Shown here: positions 17,202 to 26,686 of the stretch, one piece after another
Layout of the letters: each line of letters starts with the position of its first letter
How positions within the stretch are numbered: position 1 is the first letter of the stretch
Program-made: the position numbers and the translations under genes
Notes under the pieces: model-generated
Told to the model about the DNA's origin: nothing
Databases searched by the model: none
What the model saw: the letters and a program-made list of their open reading frames with translations, nothing else
Assembly (NCBI RefSeq): GCF_000019085.1
Contig: NC_010321.1
Location: 752,501 to 816,500 of the forward strand
Source: Thermoanaerobacter pseudethanolicus ATCC 33223
GTDB taxonomy: Bacteria; Bacillota; Thermoanaerobacteria; Thermoanaerobacterales; Thermoanaerobacteraceae
Direction: 5' to 3'
Length of the DNA: 64,000 nt

Positions 17202-17427
17202 ATGCTTAAAAGTATCAAATTTAGGCTTTTGATGTACGGAGGTATTTTAGCTGGTGTAAACAGTATTTTAGTTGCTTTTACGGGTTATTGAAGGAGAAAT
17301 AACAGTAACAGATCCTTACATTTCTTTAGCGACAAACGAAATTTGTACCACAATTGCAATTCCTGTTTACAATTCAGAGAAGAAAATAATAGGAGTTTTT
17401 GGAGGGGATGTACAATTAGGTAAATAA
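17202..17427 (+). pseudogene. Methyl-accepting chemotaxis protein remnant
   Basis: After AGAGGGGGG an ATG opens MLKSIKFRLLMYGGILAGV, a typical cytoplasmic start plus first membrane helix of a chemoreceptor. It stops at TGA 17289. In another frame, from about 17287, the sequence reads IEGEITVTDPYISLATNE and AIPVYNSEKKIIGVFGGDV, a dCache sensor fragment, ending at TAA 17425. The middle of the sensor and everything after it (second helix, HAMP, signalling domain) are gone. The rest of the gap to 17567 is AT-rich and holds nothing else I can name. Confidence 0.75.
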
Positions 17428-17567
17428 AATAGTACTTGTAAGCATAAAATATAATAAATATTACTTGAAATGTTATTTTTAAAGTGGTATAATGTTCTTG
17501 AAATGGAATTTTGGTTTTTTGGGTCAGTTTGATATTTTGGGATAAAAAATAAAGTAGAGGAGGATTT

Positions 17568-18911
17568 ATGATGAATGTGATTGACCCGCTTGTCAGTACC
17601 ATTATTAACTATGTGGATAAAAACCCAGAGAAAAATTTAGACACGTTAGCCAACCTCATGTCAAAAATTGCAATAATGCCACGGCATAAACAACAGATAG
17701 AAAGTGTGAAAAGATTTTTAAATGATAAGGAGAGCAACTGGTACAAATTTACAGTAAAGGGCCTTAAAAATATTGACAAAAATATTTTAAAAACGTTAGT
17801 GGTTAATTTCTTAGTAAATGCCAGTTTGAAAGGTATTCCTAAGCAGCAAGAGTGGGAAGAAAAGTTAGGTGTTTCTGTGCCATGGGCAATTTTAATGGAT
17901 CCAACAGAGGCTTGCAATCTCAGATGTGTTGGTTGTTGGGCAGGACAGTACAAACCCCATAATCTCTCCTTTGAAGTGATGGATAGAGTATGTGCAGAAG
18001 CGGAAGAGTTAGGTATATATTTTATAGTTTTATCAGGGGGAGAGCCTACTGTTAGGATGAAAGATATTATAAAACTTGCGGAAAGGCATAAAAACCAGGT
18101 ATTCCATTTATTCACTAATGGAACTTTAATTGACGAAGATATGATAAAAGAGGTTAAAAGAGTCGGAAATATCACCTTTGCAGTAAGTATCAATGGTTTC
18201 AGAGAAAGTAACGATGCAATACGTGGAGAAGGTACTTTTGATAAAATTATGAGAGCAATGGATTTGATGAGAGAAAATGGATTGCTGTTTGGATATTCAG
18301 CTACATATACAAGAACAAATGTAGAGGAAATTTCAAGTGATGAATTTGTAGATATGATGATAGATAAAGGTGCATATTTTGCTTGGTACTTTACTTACAT
18401 TCCTATTGGTAGAGATCCAGATGTCAAGTTTATAGTAACCCCTGAACAGAGAAAGTACATGTATGAAAGAATAAATTATATAAGAGCTACAAAAGAGCTT
18501 TTCGCAATAGATTTTTGGAACGATGGTGAATTCAGCGGTGGATGTATTGCAGGTGGCAGAAGATATTTGCACATAAATGCAGCGGGAGAAGTTGAACCTT
18601 GTGCTTTCATCCATTATTCCAATGTAAATATAAATGAAGTGAGTTTGAAAGAAGCGCTGCAGTCTCCTATTATGAAAGCTTATAGAAAGAGACAGCCTTT
18701 TAATCAAAATCACTTAAGGCCTTGCCCACTGATTGATAACCCAGAAAAACTTTTAGAAATAGTAGAAGAGTCAGGAGCTAAACACACAGAAGCTAGTGAA
18801 GCCTCTCACATCAAAAACCTCTACGATGATTTAAGAGTGGTTGCTGATAATTGGGGTAAAGTAGCCAACGAAATTTGGGAGAAAAAAATGGAAATGAAAA
18901 AAGAGGCTTGA
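17568..18911 (+). CDS. Radical SAM protein with SPASM-like C terminus
   Basis: A 447-residue protein. A helical N-terminal region of about 110 residues precedes the radical SAM core with CNLRCVGC (C about 117, 121, 124) and LSGGEPTVR. C-terminal cysteines (CIAGG about 325, CAFIHYS about 345, CPL about 385) would bind an auxiliary cluster as in SPASM proteins. This arrangement is seen in MoaA/HpnH-like proteins of unknown substrate. The two adjacent ATGs at 17568 and 17571 are both in reach of GGAGGA. A regulator gene follows 56 bp downstream and may be cotranscribed. No peptide substrate gene is evident. Confidence 0.8.
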   Translation: MMNVIDPLVSTIINYVDKNPEKNLDTLANLMSKIAIMPRHKQQIESVKRFLNDKESNWYKFTVKGLKNIDKNILKTLVVNFLVNASLKGIPKQQEWEEKLGVSVPWAILMDPTEACNLRCVGCWAGQYKPHNLSFEVMDRVCAEAEELGIYFIVLSGGEPTVRMKDIIKLAERHKNQVFHLFTNGTLIDEDMIKEVKRVGNITFAVSINGFRESNDAIRGEGTFDKIMRAMDLMRENGLLFGYSATYTRTNVEEISSDEFVDMMIDKGAYFAWYFTYIPIGRDPDVKFIVTPEQRKYMYERINYIRATKELFAIDFWNDGEFSGGCIAGGRRYLHINAAGEVEPCAFIHYSNVNINEVSLKEALQSPIMKAYRKRQPFNQNHLRPCPLIDNPEKLLEIVEESGAKHTEASEASHIKNLYDDLRVVADNWGKVANEIWEKKMEMKKEA

Positions 18912-18967
18912 CATAAATACTAAAATCCCCTATAAATTTAGATAGTATTACTTAATGGGGTGTTGAG

Positions 18968-19624
18968 ATGCTGACAAATAGGAGGGTGGAATTTTTAAAA
19001 ACACTAACTGAACTTTATGATTCAAAAGGTGAGCCTGTTCACTATACAGATGTGGCGCAGGCAATGAAAATTAGCAAATGGACAGCTTATGATATTTTAA
19101 AGGAATTAGAGAAAGGTGATTTTGTCAAGACTGAGTATTACCTTGGGGAGGAAAAAAGCCAAGGAAGATCTACTTTAAGATTTTTACCAACAGAAAAAGC
19201 TTATGAAATATTTAAAAAAGCGGATAAAGATGAATGGAATTCCCTGAGAGATACTTTGATTAAAAAAGTAAAAAATAGTAAGCCTAATTCTCTTGAGGAA
19301 ATATTAAATGAGATGTTTCAGGCTACTAAGCCTATAGAATTTTGTGCATATGCTATTACTGCATTTTTACTAAAACTTAGGATGGCGGGAGGCCTTTCCA
19401 TGGAGAGTATAGAAAATTTACTGGCCTCTGTTAATCCTACTTCTTCTTTAGTTTTATTTGTAGGAGCAGTATTAGGTGCTTTGTTGTACACTAAAATAAA
19501 GAGCGATATAGACAAAAAATTGGCTGAAAACATTCAAAAATTTTATATCAATTTAAATAAACTGAATTCGCAAGATGTCAATTTACTTAATAACTTTTTG
19601 AGAGAACTCCTTGCAATTGTATAA
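18968..19624 (+). CDS. Winged-helix transcriptional regulator of unknown type
   Basis: A 218-residue protein. Residues 1-70 form a winged helix (HYTDVAQAMKISKWTAYDILKELEKGDFV). The C-terminal part is helical with a fairly hydrophobic stretch near 160-180 (SSLVLFVGAVLGALLY) that could be a membrane segment or packing helix. I recognise no named family. GGGGTG precedes the ATG. It is followed by a terminator and may regulate, or sense for, the radical SAM protein upstream; that link rests only on adjacency. Confidence 0.65.
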   Translation: MLTNRRVEFLKTLTELYDSKGEPVHYTDVAQAMKISKWTAYDILKELEKGDFVKTEYYLGEEKSQGRSTLRFLPTEKAYEIFKKADKDEWNSLRDTLIKKVKNSKPNSLEEILNEMFQATKPIEFCAYAITAFLLKLRMAGGLSMESIENLLASVNPTSSLVLFVGAVLGALLYTKIKSDIDKKLAENIQKFYINLNKLNSQDVNLLNNFLRELLAIV

Positions 19625-19646
19625 GGCTATATGCCTTATTTTTTTG
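19621..19646 (+). terminator. Terminator after the winged-helix gene
   Basis: Seven-bp stem ATAAGGC/GCCTTAT with TATAT loop, then seven T. Confidence 0.85.
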
Positions 19647-19745
19647 CATATTTTCAAAGAGAAAGTTAAAAACTATTGAAGCAAGGGGAGGTTAATGATA
19701 TAATGTATGTGTAAAATTTTACATAAAAAATTAGGAGGTAATCTT

Positions 19746-19934
19746 ATGAGAGTATATGTTGACCAAGACGAATGCATAGCTTGTGGGGTTTGCATAGACA
19801 TGTGTCCAGATGTTTTTGACTGGAATGATGAAGGAAAGTCCCATGTAATCGTAGATGAAGTTCCAGCAGATTTAGAAGATTGTGTGCAAGATGCTATGAG
19901 TTCTTGCCCAACAGAGGCAATAAAAGAAGAATAA
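19746..19934 (+). CDS. fer: Single-cluster [4Fe-4S] ferredoxin
   Basis: A 62-residue acidic ferredoxin. Cluster ligands are C10, C13, C16 and C54 (CIACGVC ... SSCPTEAI). The extra C20 and C46 are placed as in the ferredoxins of thermophiles that form an internal disulfide. It carries electrons between enzymes such as pyruvate:ferredoxin oxidoreductase and hydrogenase in anaerobes. The ATG at 19746 follows AGGAGG; the frame is open upstream from 19707, but that is non-homologous. It is monocistronic, closed by a strong terminator. Confidence 0.93.
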   Translation: MRVYVDQDECIACGVCIDMCPDVFDWNDEGKSHVIVDEVPADLEDCVQDAMSSCPTEAIKEE

Positions 19935-19957
19935 CCCGGATTTACCGGGTTTTTTCA
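19933..19957 (+). terminator. Ferredoxin terminator
   Basis: AACCCGG/CCGGGTT stem with ATTTA loop and a T run. Confidence 0.9.
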
Positions 19958-20016
19958 TACATTTTTAAAGAAGCTTTAGGGGAAAATATTGATAAAACGA
20001 AGTATGGAGGGTTTTT

Positions 20017-20244
20017 ATGGGGAAAAGAAAAAAGTTATACCCTAAAGCTGAGAATGAGTTGGATTCTTTGAAGCAAGAAGTTGCTGAAAAGCTTAATTTA
20101 GATGACGATATTGAAAAACGCGGATGGGAAAATATGACTACAAGAGAGGTAGGTAAAATAGGAGGAAACATGGTAAAGAAAATGATAAAATTTGCAGAAA
20201 AAGAAATGGATGAAAGAGACGGAAAAATTGATGAAGAAGATTAA
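20017..20244 (+). CDS. Small acid-soluble spore protein, alpha/beta type
   Basis: A 75-residue protein with the SspF-type alpha/beta SASP signature: EVAEKLNL, then GWENMTTREVGKIGGNMVKKMI. These proteins coat DNA in the forespore and protect it from damage. GGAGGG lies before the ATG, and the gene ends in its own terminator (stem TTGGCTG-AGG/CCT-CAGCCAA). Expression is expected from a forespore sigma-G promoter, not located. A second SASP gene lies at 54271. Confidence 0.88.
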   Translation: MGKRKKLYPKAENELDSLKQEVAEKLNLDDDIEKRGWENMTTREVGKIGGNMVKKMIKFAEKEMDERDGKIDEED

Positions 20245-20276
20245 TTGGCTGGAGGACTATCCTTCAGCCAAAATTT
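20245..20276 (+). terminator. SASP gene terminator
   Basis: Eleven-base stem with one or two mismatches (TTGGCTGGAGG / CCTTCAGCCAA), loop ACTAT, then AT-rich. Confidence 0.7.
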
Positions 20277-20351
20277 ATTCTTTGTGTAAAAAGAGGAAAA
20301 ATTGATTTGTTGGCGAATAATTATTATTAAAAAGATTGGGTGGGTGTTGTT

Positions 20352-22712
20352 ATGGGAAAGTTGAGTTTTAACAGATTAAAAAGATATGTAAATCCAGAAG
20401 TTTTTGATTTTGACACAACTGAAGAAATCCCTCCATTAGAAGGAATAATAGGACAAGACAGAGCGAAAAAGGCAATGGAATTTGGAATTAAAATAAAACA
20501 GAAAGGTTACAACATATTTATAACAGGAATAACTGGAACTGGTAAAACTAGTTTTGCCTCCAGTTACATAAAGAAGATTGCAAGAACGGAAGAAAGGCCA
20601 AATGATTGGGTTTATGTATATAATTTTGAAAAACCTGCTCAACCAATAGCGATAGAATTACCAGCTGGAATGGGCAAGCAATTCAAAAAAGACATGGAGG
20701 ATTTTGTGGAACAACTCCAAAGGGATATACCTAAAGCTTTTGAATCGGATTCTTATGATATGCAAAAGAGTGAGATAATAAAGAAATACCAAGAAAAAAA
20801 GAGTGAGCTAATGGAAGAATTAAATACGCTTGCAAAAAGTTTTGGATTTGTCTTAAAAGATACTCGCACAGGTATTATAAGCATTCCTGTTATAGAAGGA
20901 AGGCAAATAAGTCAAGAAGAGTTTCAACAGTTAGATGAAGAAGTAAGAAAGGAAATTGAAAAAAGAGCTGCAGAATTTGAAGTAAAAGCTCTTCAAATAT
21001 GGAAGGAAATACAATCTATTGACAAACAAGCGAGAGATGAAATTAAAAATTTGGACAATAATATAGGTCTCTTTGCTGTAGGTCATTTGATTGAGGATTT
21101 AAAGGGGAGATATAAAGTAAATGAAAGTGTGCTAAAATATTTAGAAAGCGTCAAAAAGGACATCTTAGAAAATATTGGAAGTTTTAAGAGTACTGATGGA
21201 GAAGATATGCCATTTCCTCTTTTGATGAGGAAAGAAAAAGCCTTTTTAAAAAAGTACATGGTTAATTTGCTTGTAGACAATAGCAATACTGACGGTGCTC
21301 CAGTTGTGTTTGAGTATAATCCTAACTATAATAACATAATAGGAAGTATAGAATACGAAAGTGACTTTGGAGTTGCTACAACGGACTTTACTAAAATAAA
21401 AGCTGGAGCATTACATAGAGCAAATGGCGGTTATTTAATTTTGCAAGCAAAAGATCTGTTATCTTATGCTTATGCTTGGGATGCTTTAAAAAGGTCTTTA
21501 AAGACGGAAAAAATTATAATTGAAAATATATCTTCTCAATATGGATTTTTGTCAATTTCTTCTTTAAAACCAGAGCCTATAAAGTTGGATGTAAAGGTGA
21601 TTTTAATAGGTACCCCTTATCTTTACTATTTGCTTTACAATTATGATGAGGACTTTAGCAAACTTTTTAAAATAAAAGTAGATTTTAACGAAGAGATGGA
21701 GCTAAATGAAGAAAATATGAAAAATATGGCTTCTTTTATAAAGACCCACTGTGTAGAAAACAATTTAAAGCCCTTTGACAGGGAAGGTGTTGCAAAAGTT
21801 ATAGAGTATAGTACTAGACTTTCTGAGGACCAGGACAAATTAACTACCCGCTTTAACGAAATTGTGGAAGTATTGTATGAGGCAGATGCCTGGGCAGGTT
21901 TGGAAGGAAGTCAAGTAGTTACAGGAGTCCATGTTAAAAAGGCTATAGAAGAAAAAATAAAGAGGGTAAATAAGCTAGAAGAAAAAGTTTTAGAATATTT
22001 CAAAAGGGACATATATCTTGTTGATGTTGAGGGAGAGAGAGTAGGAGTTGTCAATGGATTAGCTGTTATAAATTTAGGGGATTATGAATTTGGTAAGCCT
22101 TCAAGGATAACTGTCACCACATACCCAGGGGAAGAAGGGGTTGTAAATATTGAAAGAGAATCAAAAATGAGTGGTAGAATACACGACAAAGGAGTTATGA
22201 TATTGACAGGTTATTTAGGGAGTAAGTTTGCAAAAGATTTCCCTTTGACCCTCTCTGCTAGAATCGTTTTTGAACAGTCCTATGAAGGAGTAGAAGGAGA
22301 TAGTGCTTCCAGTACAGAACTTTATGCACTCCTTTCCAGCCTTGCAGAAGTTTCTATAAAACAGGGAATTGCCGTAACAGGGTCAGTCAATCAATTTGGG
22401 GAGGTACAACCGGTGGGAGGAGTGACCCATAAAATAGAGGGATTTTACAAGGTTTGTAAAGAAAAAGGTTTGACAGGGGAGCAAGGAGTAATAATTCCTC
22501 ATCAAAATGTCAATAATTTGGTTTTAACAGAAGAAGTTATAGAAGCAGTTAAAGAAGGGCTTTTCCACATCTACAGTGTAAAAACAATTGAAGAAGGGAT
22601 AGAAATTTTGACAGGAAAAAGCTTTGAAGAAATTTACGATAAAGTTTATAGAAAGCTTAAATATTATTATGGATTATTGTCTAATAAAAAAGAAGATAAA
22701 GGGGATAAATAG
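20352..22712 (+). CDS. Lon-like ATP-dependent protease (S16 family)
   Basis: A 786-residue protein. An AAA+ domain with Walker A GITGTGKTS (about 59) is interrupted by a long helical insertion (about 110-280), as in the bacterial Lon-like proteins related to archaeal LonB. The C-terminal S16 protease domain has its Ser in GDSASST (about 652) and Lys in THKIEGF (about 695), the Ser-Lys dyad. No N-terminal LON substrate domain is present, so it is not classical LonA. The ATG at 20352 follows GGGTGGG; the GTG at 20340 overlaps this. It overlaps queG by one base. Confidence 0.88.
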   Translation: MGKLSFNRLKRYVNPEVFDFDTTEEIPPLEGIIGQDRAKKAMEFGIKIKQKGYNIFITGITGTGKTSFASSYIKKIARTEERPNDWVYVYNFEKPAQPIAIELPAGMGKQFKKDMEDFVEQLQRDIPKAFESDSYDMQKSEIIKKYQEKKSELMEELNTLAKSFGFVLKDTRTGIISIPVIEGRQISQEEFQQLDEEVRKEIEKRAAEFEVKALQIWKEIQSIDKQARDEIKNLDNNIGLFAVGHLIEDLKGRYKVNESVLKYLESVKKDILENIGSFKSTDGEDMPFPLLMRKEKAFLKKYMVNLLVDNSNTDGAPVVFEYNPNYNNIIGSIEYESDFGVATTDFTKIKAGALHRANGGYLILQAKDLLSYAYAWDALKRSLKTEKIIIENISSQYGFLSISSLKPEPIKLDVKVILIGTPYLYYLLYNYDEDFSKLFKIKVDFNEEMELNEENMKNMASFIKTHCVENNLKPFDREGVAKVIEYSTRLSEDQDKLTTRFNEIVEVLYEADAWAGLEGSQVVTGVHVKKAIEEKIKRVNKLEEKVLEYFKRDIYLVDVEGERVGVVNGLAVINLGDYEFGKPSRITVTTYPGEEGVVNIERESKMSGRIHDKGVMILTGYLGSKFAKDFPLTLSARIVFEQSYEGVEGDSASSTELYALLSSLAEVSIKQGIAVTGSVNQFGEVQPVGGVTHKIEGFYKVCKEKGLTGEQGVIIPHQNVNNLVLTEEVIEAVKEGLFHIYSVKTIEEGIEILTGKSFEEIYDKVYRKLKYYYGLLSNKKEDKGDK

Positions 22713-23854
22713 TGGATTGTGTAACTAAGGAAGAGATAAAAAAATTTGCACAACAAATTGGTGTTGACTTAGTAGGTTTTGCAAGTCCTGATTGTTTGAA
22801 AGAATATGATAATTTTCTAAAAGAAAGAGAAAATTTAGGCTATAGTTGTTCTATTGAGGAGAGAGATATTCAAAAAAGAATCTCTCCTGAATTTATTTTG
22901 CCTGAAGTGAAATCCATTATAGCCATAGCTTTGTCATATAATGTAGAATATGAGATTAAATATTACAGCAGAAGCTTTGGTATAGTTTCAAGAAGCAGTT
23001 GGGGAATAGATTATCATAAAGTTTTAAAAGAAAAGATGGAAAAACTTTCTGAATTTATAAAATCAAAATGTGAAGGAGTAAAAACAGTATGTTTAGTGGA
23101 CAATAACCCGCTTTTAGAAAGAGAAATTGCCTACCATGCAGGGATAGGGTGGTTTGGAAAAAATGGACTTATAATAAACGATGAATATGGTTCATATATT
23201 TTTTTAGGAGAAATACTCATAAACAAATATTTTGAGCCGGATGCACCGCAAAAAACTAAATGTGGGGATTGTGATTTGTGTATAAAAGCTTGTCCTACAA
23301 ATGCTATAGTTGAACCTTATATAATAAATGCTCATAAATGTTTGTCTTATATCACAGTCAAAAAAGGGAAAATAGAAGAAAAAATGTCTAAGAAAATGGG
23401 TAGAAGAATATATGGCTGTGATACTTGCCAGCATGTATGTCCTTTTAATAAAAGAGCAAAAAAGGTAGTAAGGTCAGAATTTGTACCGGATAAGTTACTG
23501 CCAAGGCATGACTTAATAGAAATTTTAAATATGTCAAAAAAGGAGTTTGCAGAAATTTTTGGACCAACTTCTTCCTCTTGGAGGGGAAAAAGTATTATAA
23601 TAAGAAATGCTATAATTGCTTGTGTCAATACAAAGGAAAAAAGTTGTATAGAGCCTCTAAAAAACTTGTTGAAGTCACAAAGTCCTCTTTTGAGAGGATA
23701 TAGTGCATGGGCTCTTTCTCATTTGTGTGACAAAGAGATTTTAAGTGAAATAGAAAATGCCTTACTTAAAGAAAAAGATGAAATGGCAAAGAAAATGATG
23801 ATAGAAGTATTAAATAAATTAAAGGGTGATAAAATTGAGAATAACGAAAGATGA
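22712..23854 (+). CDS. queG: Epoxyqueuosine reductase
   Basis: A 380-residue protein that catalyses the last step of queuosine synthesis in tRNA, reducing epoxyqueuosine with cobalamin and two 4Fe-4S clusters. Cluster motifs are CGDCDLCIKACP (about 184-195) and CDTCQHVCP (about 235-243). The N-terminal half has the family pattern VDLVGFASPD and SIIAIALSYN, and the C terminus (about 300-370) has HEAT-like repeats. The GTG at 22712 shares a base with the stop of the Lon-like gene and follows a GGGG site. Its end overlaps nth. Confidence 0.9.
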   Translation: MDCVTKEEIKKFAQQIGVDLVGFASPDCLKEYDNFLKERENLGYSCSIEERDIQKRISPEFILPEVKSIIAIALSYNVEYEIKYYSRSFGIVSRSSWGIDYHKVLKEKMEKLSEFIKSKCEGVKTVCLVDNNPLLEREIAYHAGIGWFGKNGLIINDEYGSYIFLGEILINKYFEPDAPQKTKCGDCDLCIKACPTNAIVEPYIINAHKCLSYITVKKGKIEEKMSKKMGRRIYGCDTCQHVCPFNKRAKKVVRSEFVPDKLLPRHDLIEILNMSKKEFAEIFGPTSSSWRGKSIIIRNAIIACVNTKEKSCIEPLKNLLKSQSPLLRGYSAWALSHLCDKEILSEIENALLKEKDEMAKKMMIEVLNKLKGDKIENNER

Positions 23855-24476
23855 AGCTTTAAAAGTTATAGAAATATTAAAAGAAACATATCCTAATGCT
23901 AAGTCAGGGCTTAAATTTACTAATCCGTTTGAACTTTTAATCGCTACAATTTTGTCAGCGCAATGTACAGACAAAAGAGTGAATATAATTACTGACAGGC
24001 TTTTTAAAAAGTATAAAACGCCGGAGGATTTTTTAAAGCTTACTCCAGAAGAACTTCAAGAGGAAATAAGGGAATGTGGTTTGTATAGGAATAAATCAAA
24101 AAGTATATTAGAGACATGTAAAATTTTAAAAGAGAAATACAATAGCAAAGTGCCTGAAACCTTAGAGGAATTGATGACATTGCCAGGGGTGGGGAGAAAG
24201 ACTGCCAATGTAGTTTTAAGCAATGCTTTTTCCAAGCAGGCTATAGCAGTGGATACTCACGTTTTTAGAGTGTCCAATCGCATAGGTCTGGCGGACAGTA
24301 AAGATGTTTTTACAACGGAAAAACAGCTTATGGAATTAATACCAGAAAACTTATGGTCTTTGTCTCATCATCTTTTAATACATCACGGAAGAAATTTATG
24401 TATGGCGCGAAAGCCTAAATGTGATGAGTGCCCTGTAAATCATCTGTGTTTGTATTTTAAAGGAAGGAAAAATTAA
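23835..24476 (+). CDS. nth: Endonuclease III
   Basis: A 213-residue DNA glycosylase/AP lyase. It has helix-hairpin-helix LPGVGRKTANVV with the catalytic Lys (about 115-127), catalytic Asp in VDTHVFRVSNR (about 138), and a C-terminal 4Fe-4S loop with four Cys in the family spacing (CxxxxxxCxxCxxxxxC). It removes oxidised pyrimidines. The TTG at 23835 is chosen because AAGGGTG lies six bases upstream; the GTG at 23826 overlaps that site. It overlaps queG by 20 bases. Confidence 0.93.
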   Translation: MRITKDEALKVIEILKETYPNAKSGLKFTNPFELLIATILSAQCTDKRVNIITDRLFKKYKTPEDFLKLTPEELQEEIRECGLYRNKSKSILETCKILKEKYNSKVPETLEELMTLPGVGRKTANVVLSNAFSKQAIAVDTHVFRVSNRIGLADSKDVFTTEKQLMELIPENLWSLSHHLLIHHGRNLCMARKPKCDECPVNHLCLYFKGRKN

Positions 24477-24574
24477 TATTTTCGTAACCTTTTTAAGAAA
24501 TTATTAATTGTATTATAAAACTAATTGTAATATTATACTATTGTAAATGGAAGAAAGGAATAGGAGAGAACAAA

Positions 24575-26044
24575 ATGCAAGCGAAGGGTGGTACTAAAAA
24601 AAATAATTATTTTTATATTGCAATTATTTTATTGCTTTTGGTTTTCTTATCATCTTCTTTTGCGTATTTTTATTTAATGCTTAATTCTAAAGTTATTGCA
24701 AAGGGGATTTTTGTAAATGGCATAAGCATAGGAGGGATGACAAAAGAGGAATCGGTAAATTTTCTTAAAGATAAGATAAAAATTTCTTCTTTTTCCGTTA
24801 CAGCTAAGTATCAAGATAAAATTTTTGTTATCACATCAGAAGATATCAATTTATCTTATAACTATCAAGAAATGGTAGAAGAGGCTTACAAAATAGGTAG
24901 AGAAGGAAATCCTGTTGAAAGAATAAGAGAAATTTATGTAACAGAAAAAGAAGGAAAATATTTTAGCTTTTATCCCAAGTACGATGAAAATAAATTAAAA
25001 GAGTTTGTTAATAGAATTTCTCAAGAGATTGATAAAGAGCCAATTAATGCGAAAATAAAAATTACAAGAGGAGTAAAACAAATTACACCAGATGTAGAGG
25101 GTGTAAAAGTTAATAAAGACAAAACTTTAAAAAATTTAAAACAGCTTATGGATGAGTTAATAAAAGGAGAGACAGAGAAGCCAGAAGTAGAGATTGTTGC
25201 GGATAAAGTTGAAGCAAAAGTTACAAAATCAATGCTAGAAATGATTAATGGACGAATTTCTACTTTTTCTACTGTATTTAATCTTCAAGATGCAAACCGT
25301 TCAGGGAATATAGCAGTGGCGGCAAGAGCTGTAAACGGTACCTTGCTTATGCCAGGTGAGACATTTTCTCTTAATAAAACTTTAGGGCCGAGAATAATAC
25401 AAAACGGTTACAAAGAAGCCCCCGTGATAATAGGCAATAAACTTGTACCGGATATAGGAGGAGGAGTATGCCAAATTGCTACAACCTTGTATAATGCAAT
25501 TTTACGGGCAGATATAACAATTACTGAGAGATACCATCACAGTTTTCCAGTAGCTTATGTACCGCCAGGACAAGATGCTACTATTTCGGGAGATGTTTTA
25601 GATTTAAAATTTAGAAATTCTACTCAATATCCTATATATATCGAGTCCTACATAGAGGGCAACAAATTAGTAATGAACATATATGGCTATGTGACGAATC
25701 CTTCAAAATGGGTAGATATTCAGTCAGAGGTTGTTGAAAAATATGAACCTAAAATAAAATATATAGATGACCCCAAACTACCTCAAGGAGAAGAAGTTGT
25801 GGAGATACAGCCTCATATTGGCTATAAAGTCAATGTATATCGTTTGATTTATGAAAATAATAAATTGGTTAAAAGAGAATTTTTATATACAGATGTGTAT
25901 AGGCCAGTGGATGGAGTAGTTAAAAAAGGAACTAAAAAAGTAGAAAATTCAAAATCTCAAGAGTCACCGACAGAAAAGGAAAATAATGCTCAAGTTAATC
26001 CAGAGCCACCACAGAATTCAGAAGAAGAAACTTCTTCGCCTTAA
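24575..26044 (+). CDS. VanW-family cell-surface protein
   Basis: A 489-residue protein. An N-terminal signal anchor (about 12-35) is followed by a region like the peptidoglycan-binding PG_binding_4 repeat (FVNGISIGGMTKEE, about 45-190), then the VanW domain (about 235-400; GETFSLNKTLGPR and DIGGGVCQIATTLYNAIL). The tail is rich in Pro, Glu and Ser, probably exposed in the wall. VanW proteins were first seen in vancomycin-resistance loci, but most, as here, are chromosomal and of unknown function. It is followed by an 18-bp terminator shared with the PerR-like gene. Confidence 0.85.
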   Translation: MQAKGGTKKNNYFYIAIILLLLVFLSSSFAYFYLMLNSKVIAKGIFVNGISIGGMTKEESVNFLKDKIKISSFSVTAKYQDKIFVITSEDINLSYNYQEMVEEAYKIGREGNPVERIREIYVTEKEGKYFSFYPKYDENKLKEFVNRISQEIDKEPINAKIKITRGVKQITPDVEGVKVNKDKTLKNLKQLMDELIKGETEKPEVEIVADKVEAKVTKSMLEMINGRISTFSTVFNLQDANRSGNIAVAARAVNGTLLMPGETFSLNKTLGPRIIQNGYKEAPVIIGNKLVPDIGGGVCQIATTLYNAILRADITITERYHHSFPVAYVPPGQDATISGDVLDLKFRNSTQYPIYIESYIEGNKLVMNIYGYVTNPSKWVDIQSEVVEKYEPKIKYIDDPKLPQGEEVVEIQPHIGYKVNVYRLIYENNKLVKREFLYTDVYRPVDGVVKKGTKKVENSKSQESPTEKENNAQVNPEPPQNSEEETSSP

Positions 26045-26047
26045 CAT

Positions 26048-26096
26048 AATATCACCTCCCATTTTTTATCAATGAAAATGGGAGGTGATATTTAAT
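26048..26096. terminator. Bidirectional terminator between VanW gene and PerR-like gene
   Basis: A perfect 18-bp stem (left arm 26048-26065, right arm 26075-26092) with a nine-base loop, ending in T-rich DNA on both strands between convergent genes. Confidence 0.92.
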
Positions 26097-26106
26097 TATT
26101 AAGTTT

Positions 26107-26514
26107 CTAGCGACAGATCGGACAATAACCGTAGAAATAGAGCTTTTGGTCTACGAGTTTGTAATCAGTATACTGACTAACTTCATCTAAAACGTCTTTT
26201 AGAAGAGATTCATCGAGGTCTTCTACTTTGCCACAACTTATACAGACGACATGGGGATGAGAATTGGTGTTAGCATCGTATCTGAAGCTACCTTCCCCTA
26301 CATTCAATTCTTGTATTAATCCCATGTTTTTCAAAATTTCCAATGTTTTATATACAGTCGCTAAGCTCATTGTGGGAAAATCAGAGGCAAGCTTTTTGTA
26401 TATAGTTTCTGCTGTAGGATGTTCTTTTGAATTTCTAAGTAGATTAAGTATTGCTAATCTTTGAGGTGTTACTTTAAGCCCTTTTTGCTTTAAGAGGGCA
26501 GCAGCTTCCTCCAT
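26107..26514 (-). CDS. perR: Fur-family regulator, PerR-like
   Basis: A 135-residue Fur-family repressor. The winged helix carries LKVTPQRLAIL and SLATVYKTLE. The structural zinc site is C91/C94 and C131/C134. The regulatory metal ligands H32, D80, H86, H88 and D99 match the PerR pattern; the Asp at the second position is typical of peroxide-sensing PerR. The ATG at 26514 is preceded by GGAGTG at six bases and gives the normal family length. The frame is open 28 codons further but without similarity. Targets cannot be read here. Confidence 0.8.
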   Translation of the reverse strand: MEEAAALLKQKGLKVTPQRLAILNLLRNSKEHPTAETIYKKLASDFPTMSLATVYKTLEILKNMGLIQELNVGEGSFRYDANTNSHPHVVCISCGKVEDLDESLLKDVLDEVSQYTDYKLVDQKLYFYGYCPICR

Positions 26515-26686
26515 TATATCACTCCATTTCATAAAAGATAATATTTTTCTTTTGATATTTTGTGTCTTAATTATATCTCTATTCATTAATAATGTCAATT
26601 ATTTTTGAACATATCGGCGATATGGCAATTTACAGTGATATAATGTATAATATAATTGAACACAATAAATTAAGGAGTTGAAAGGA

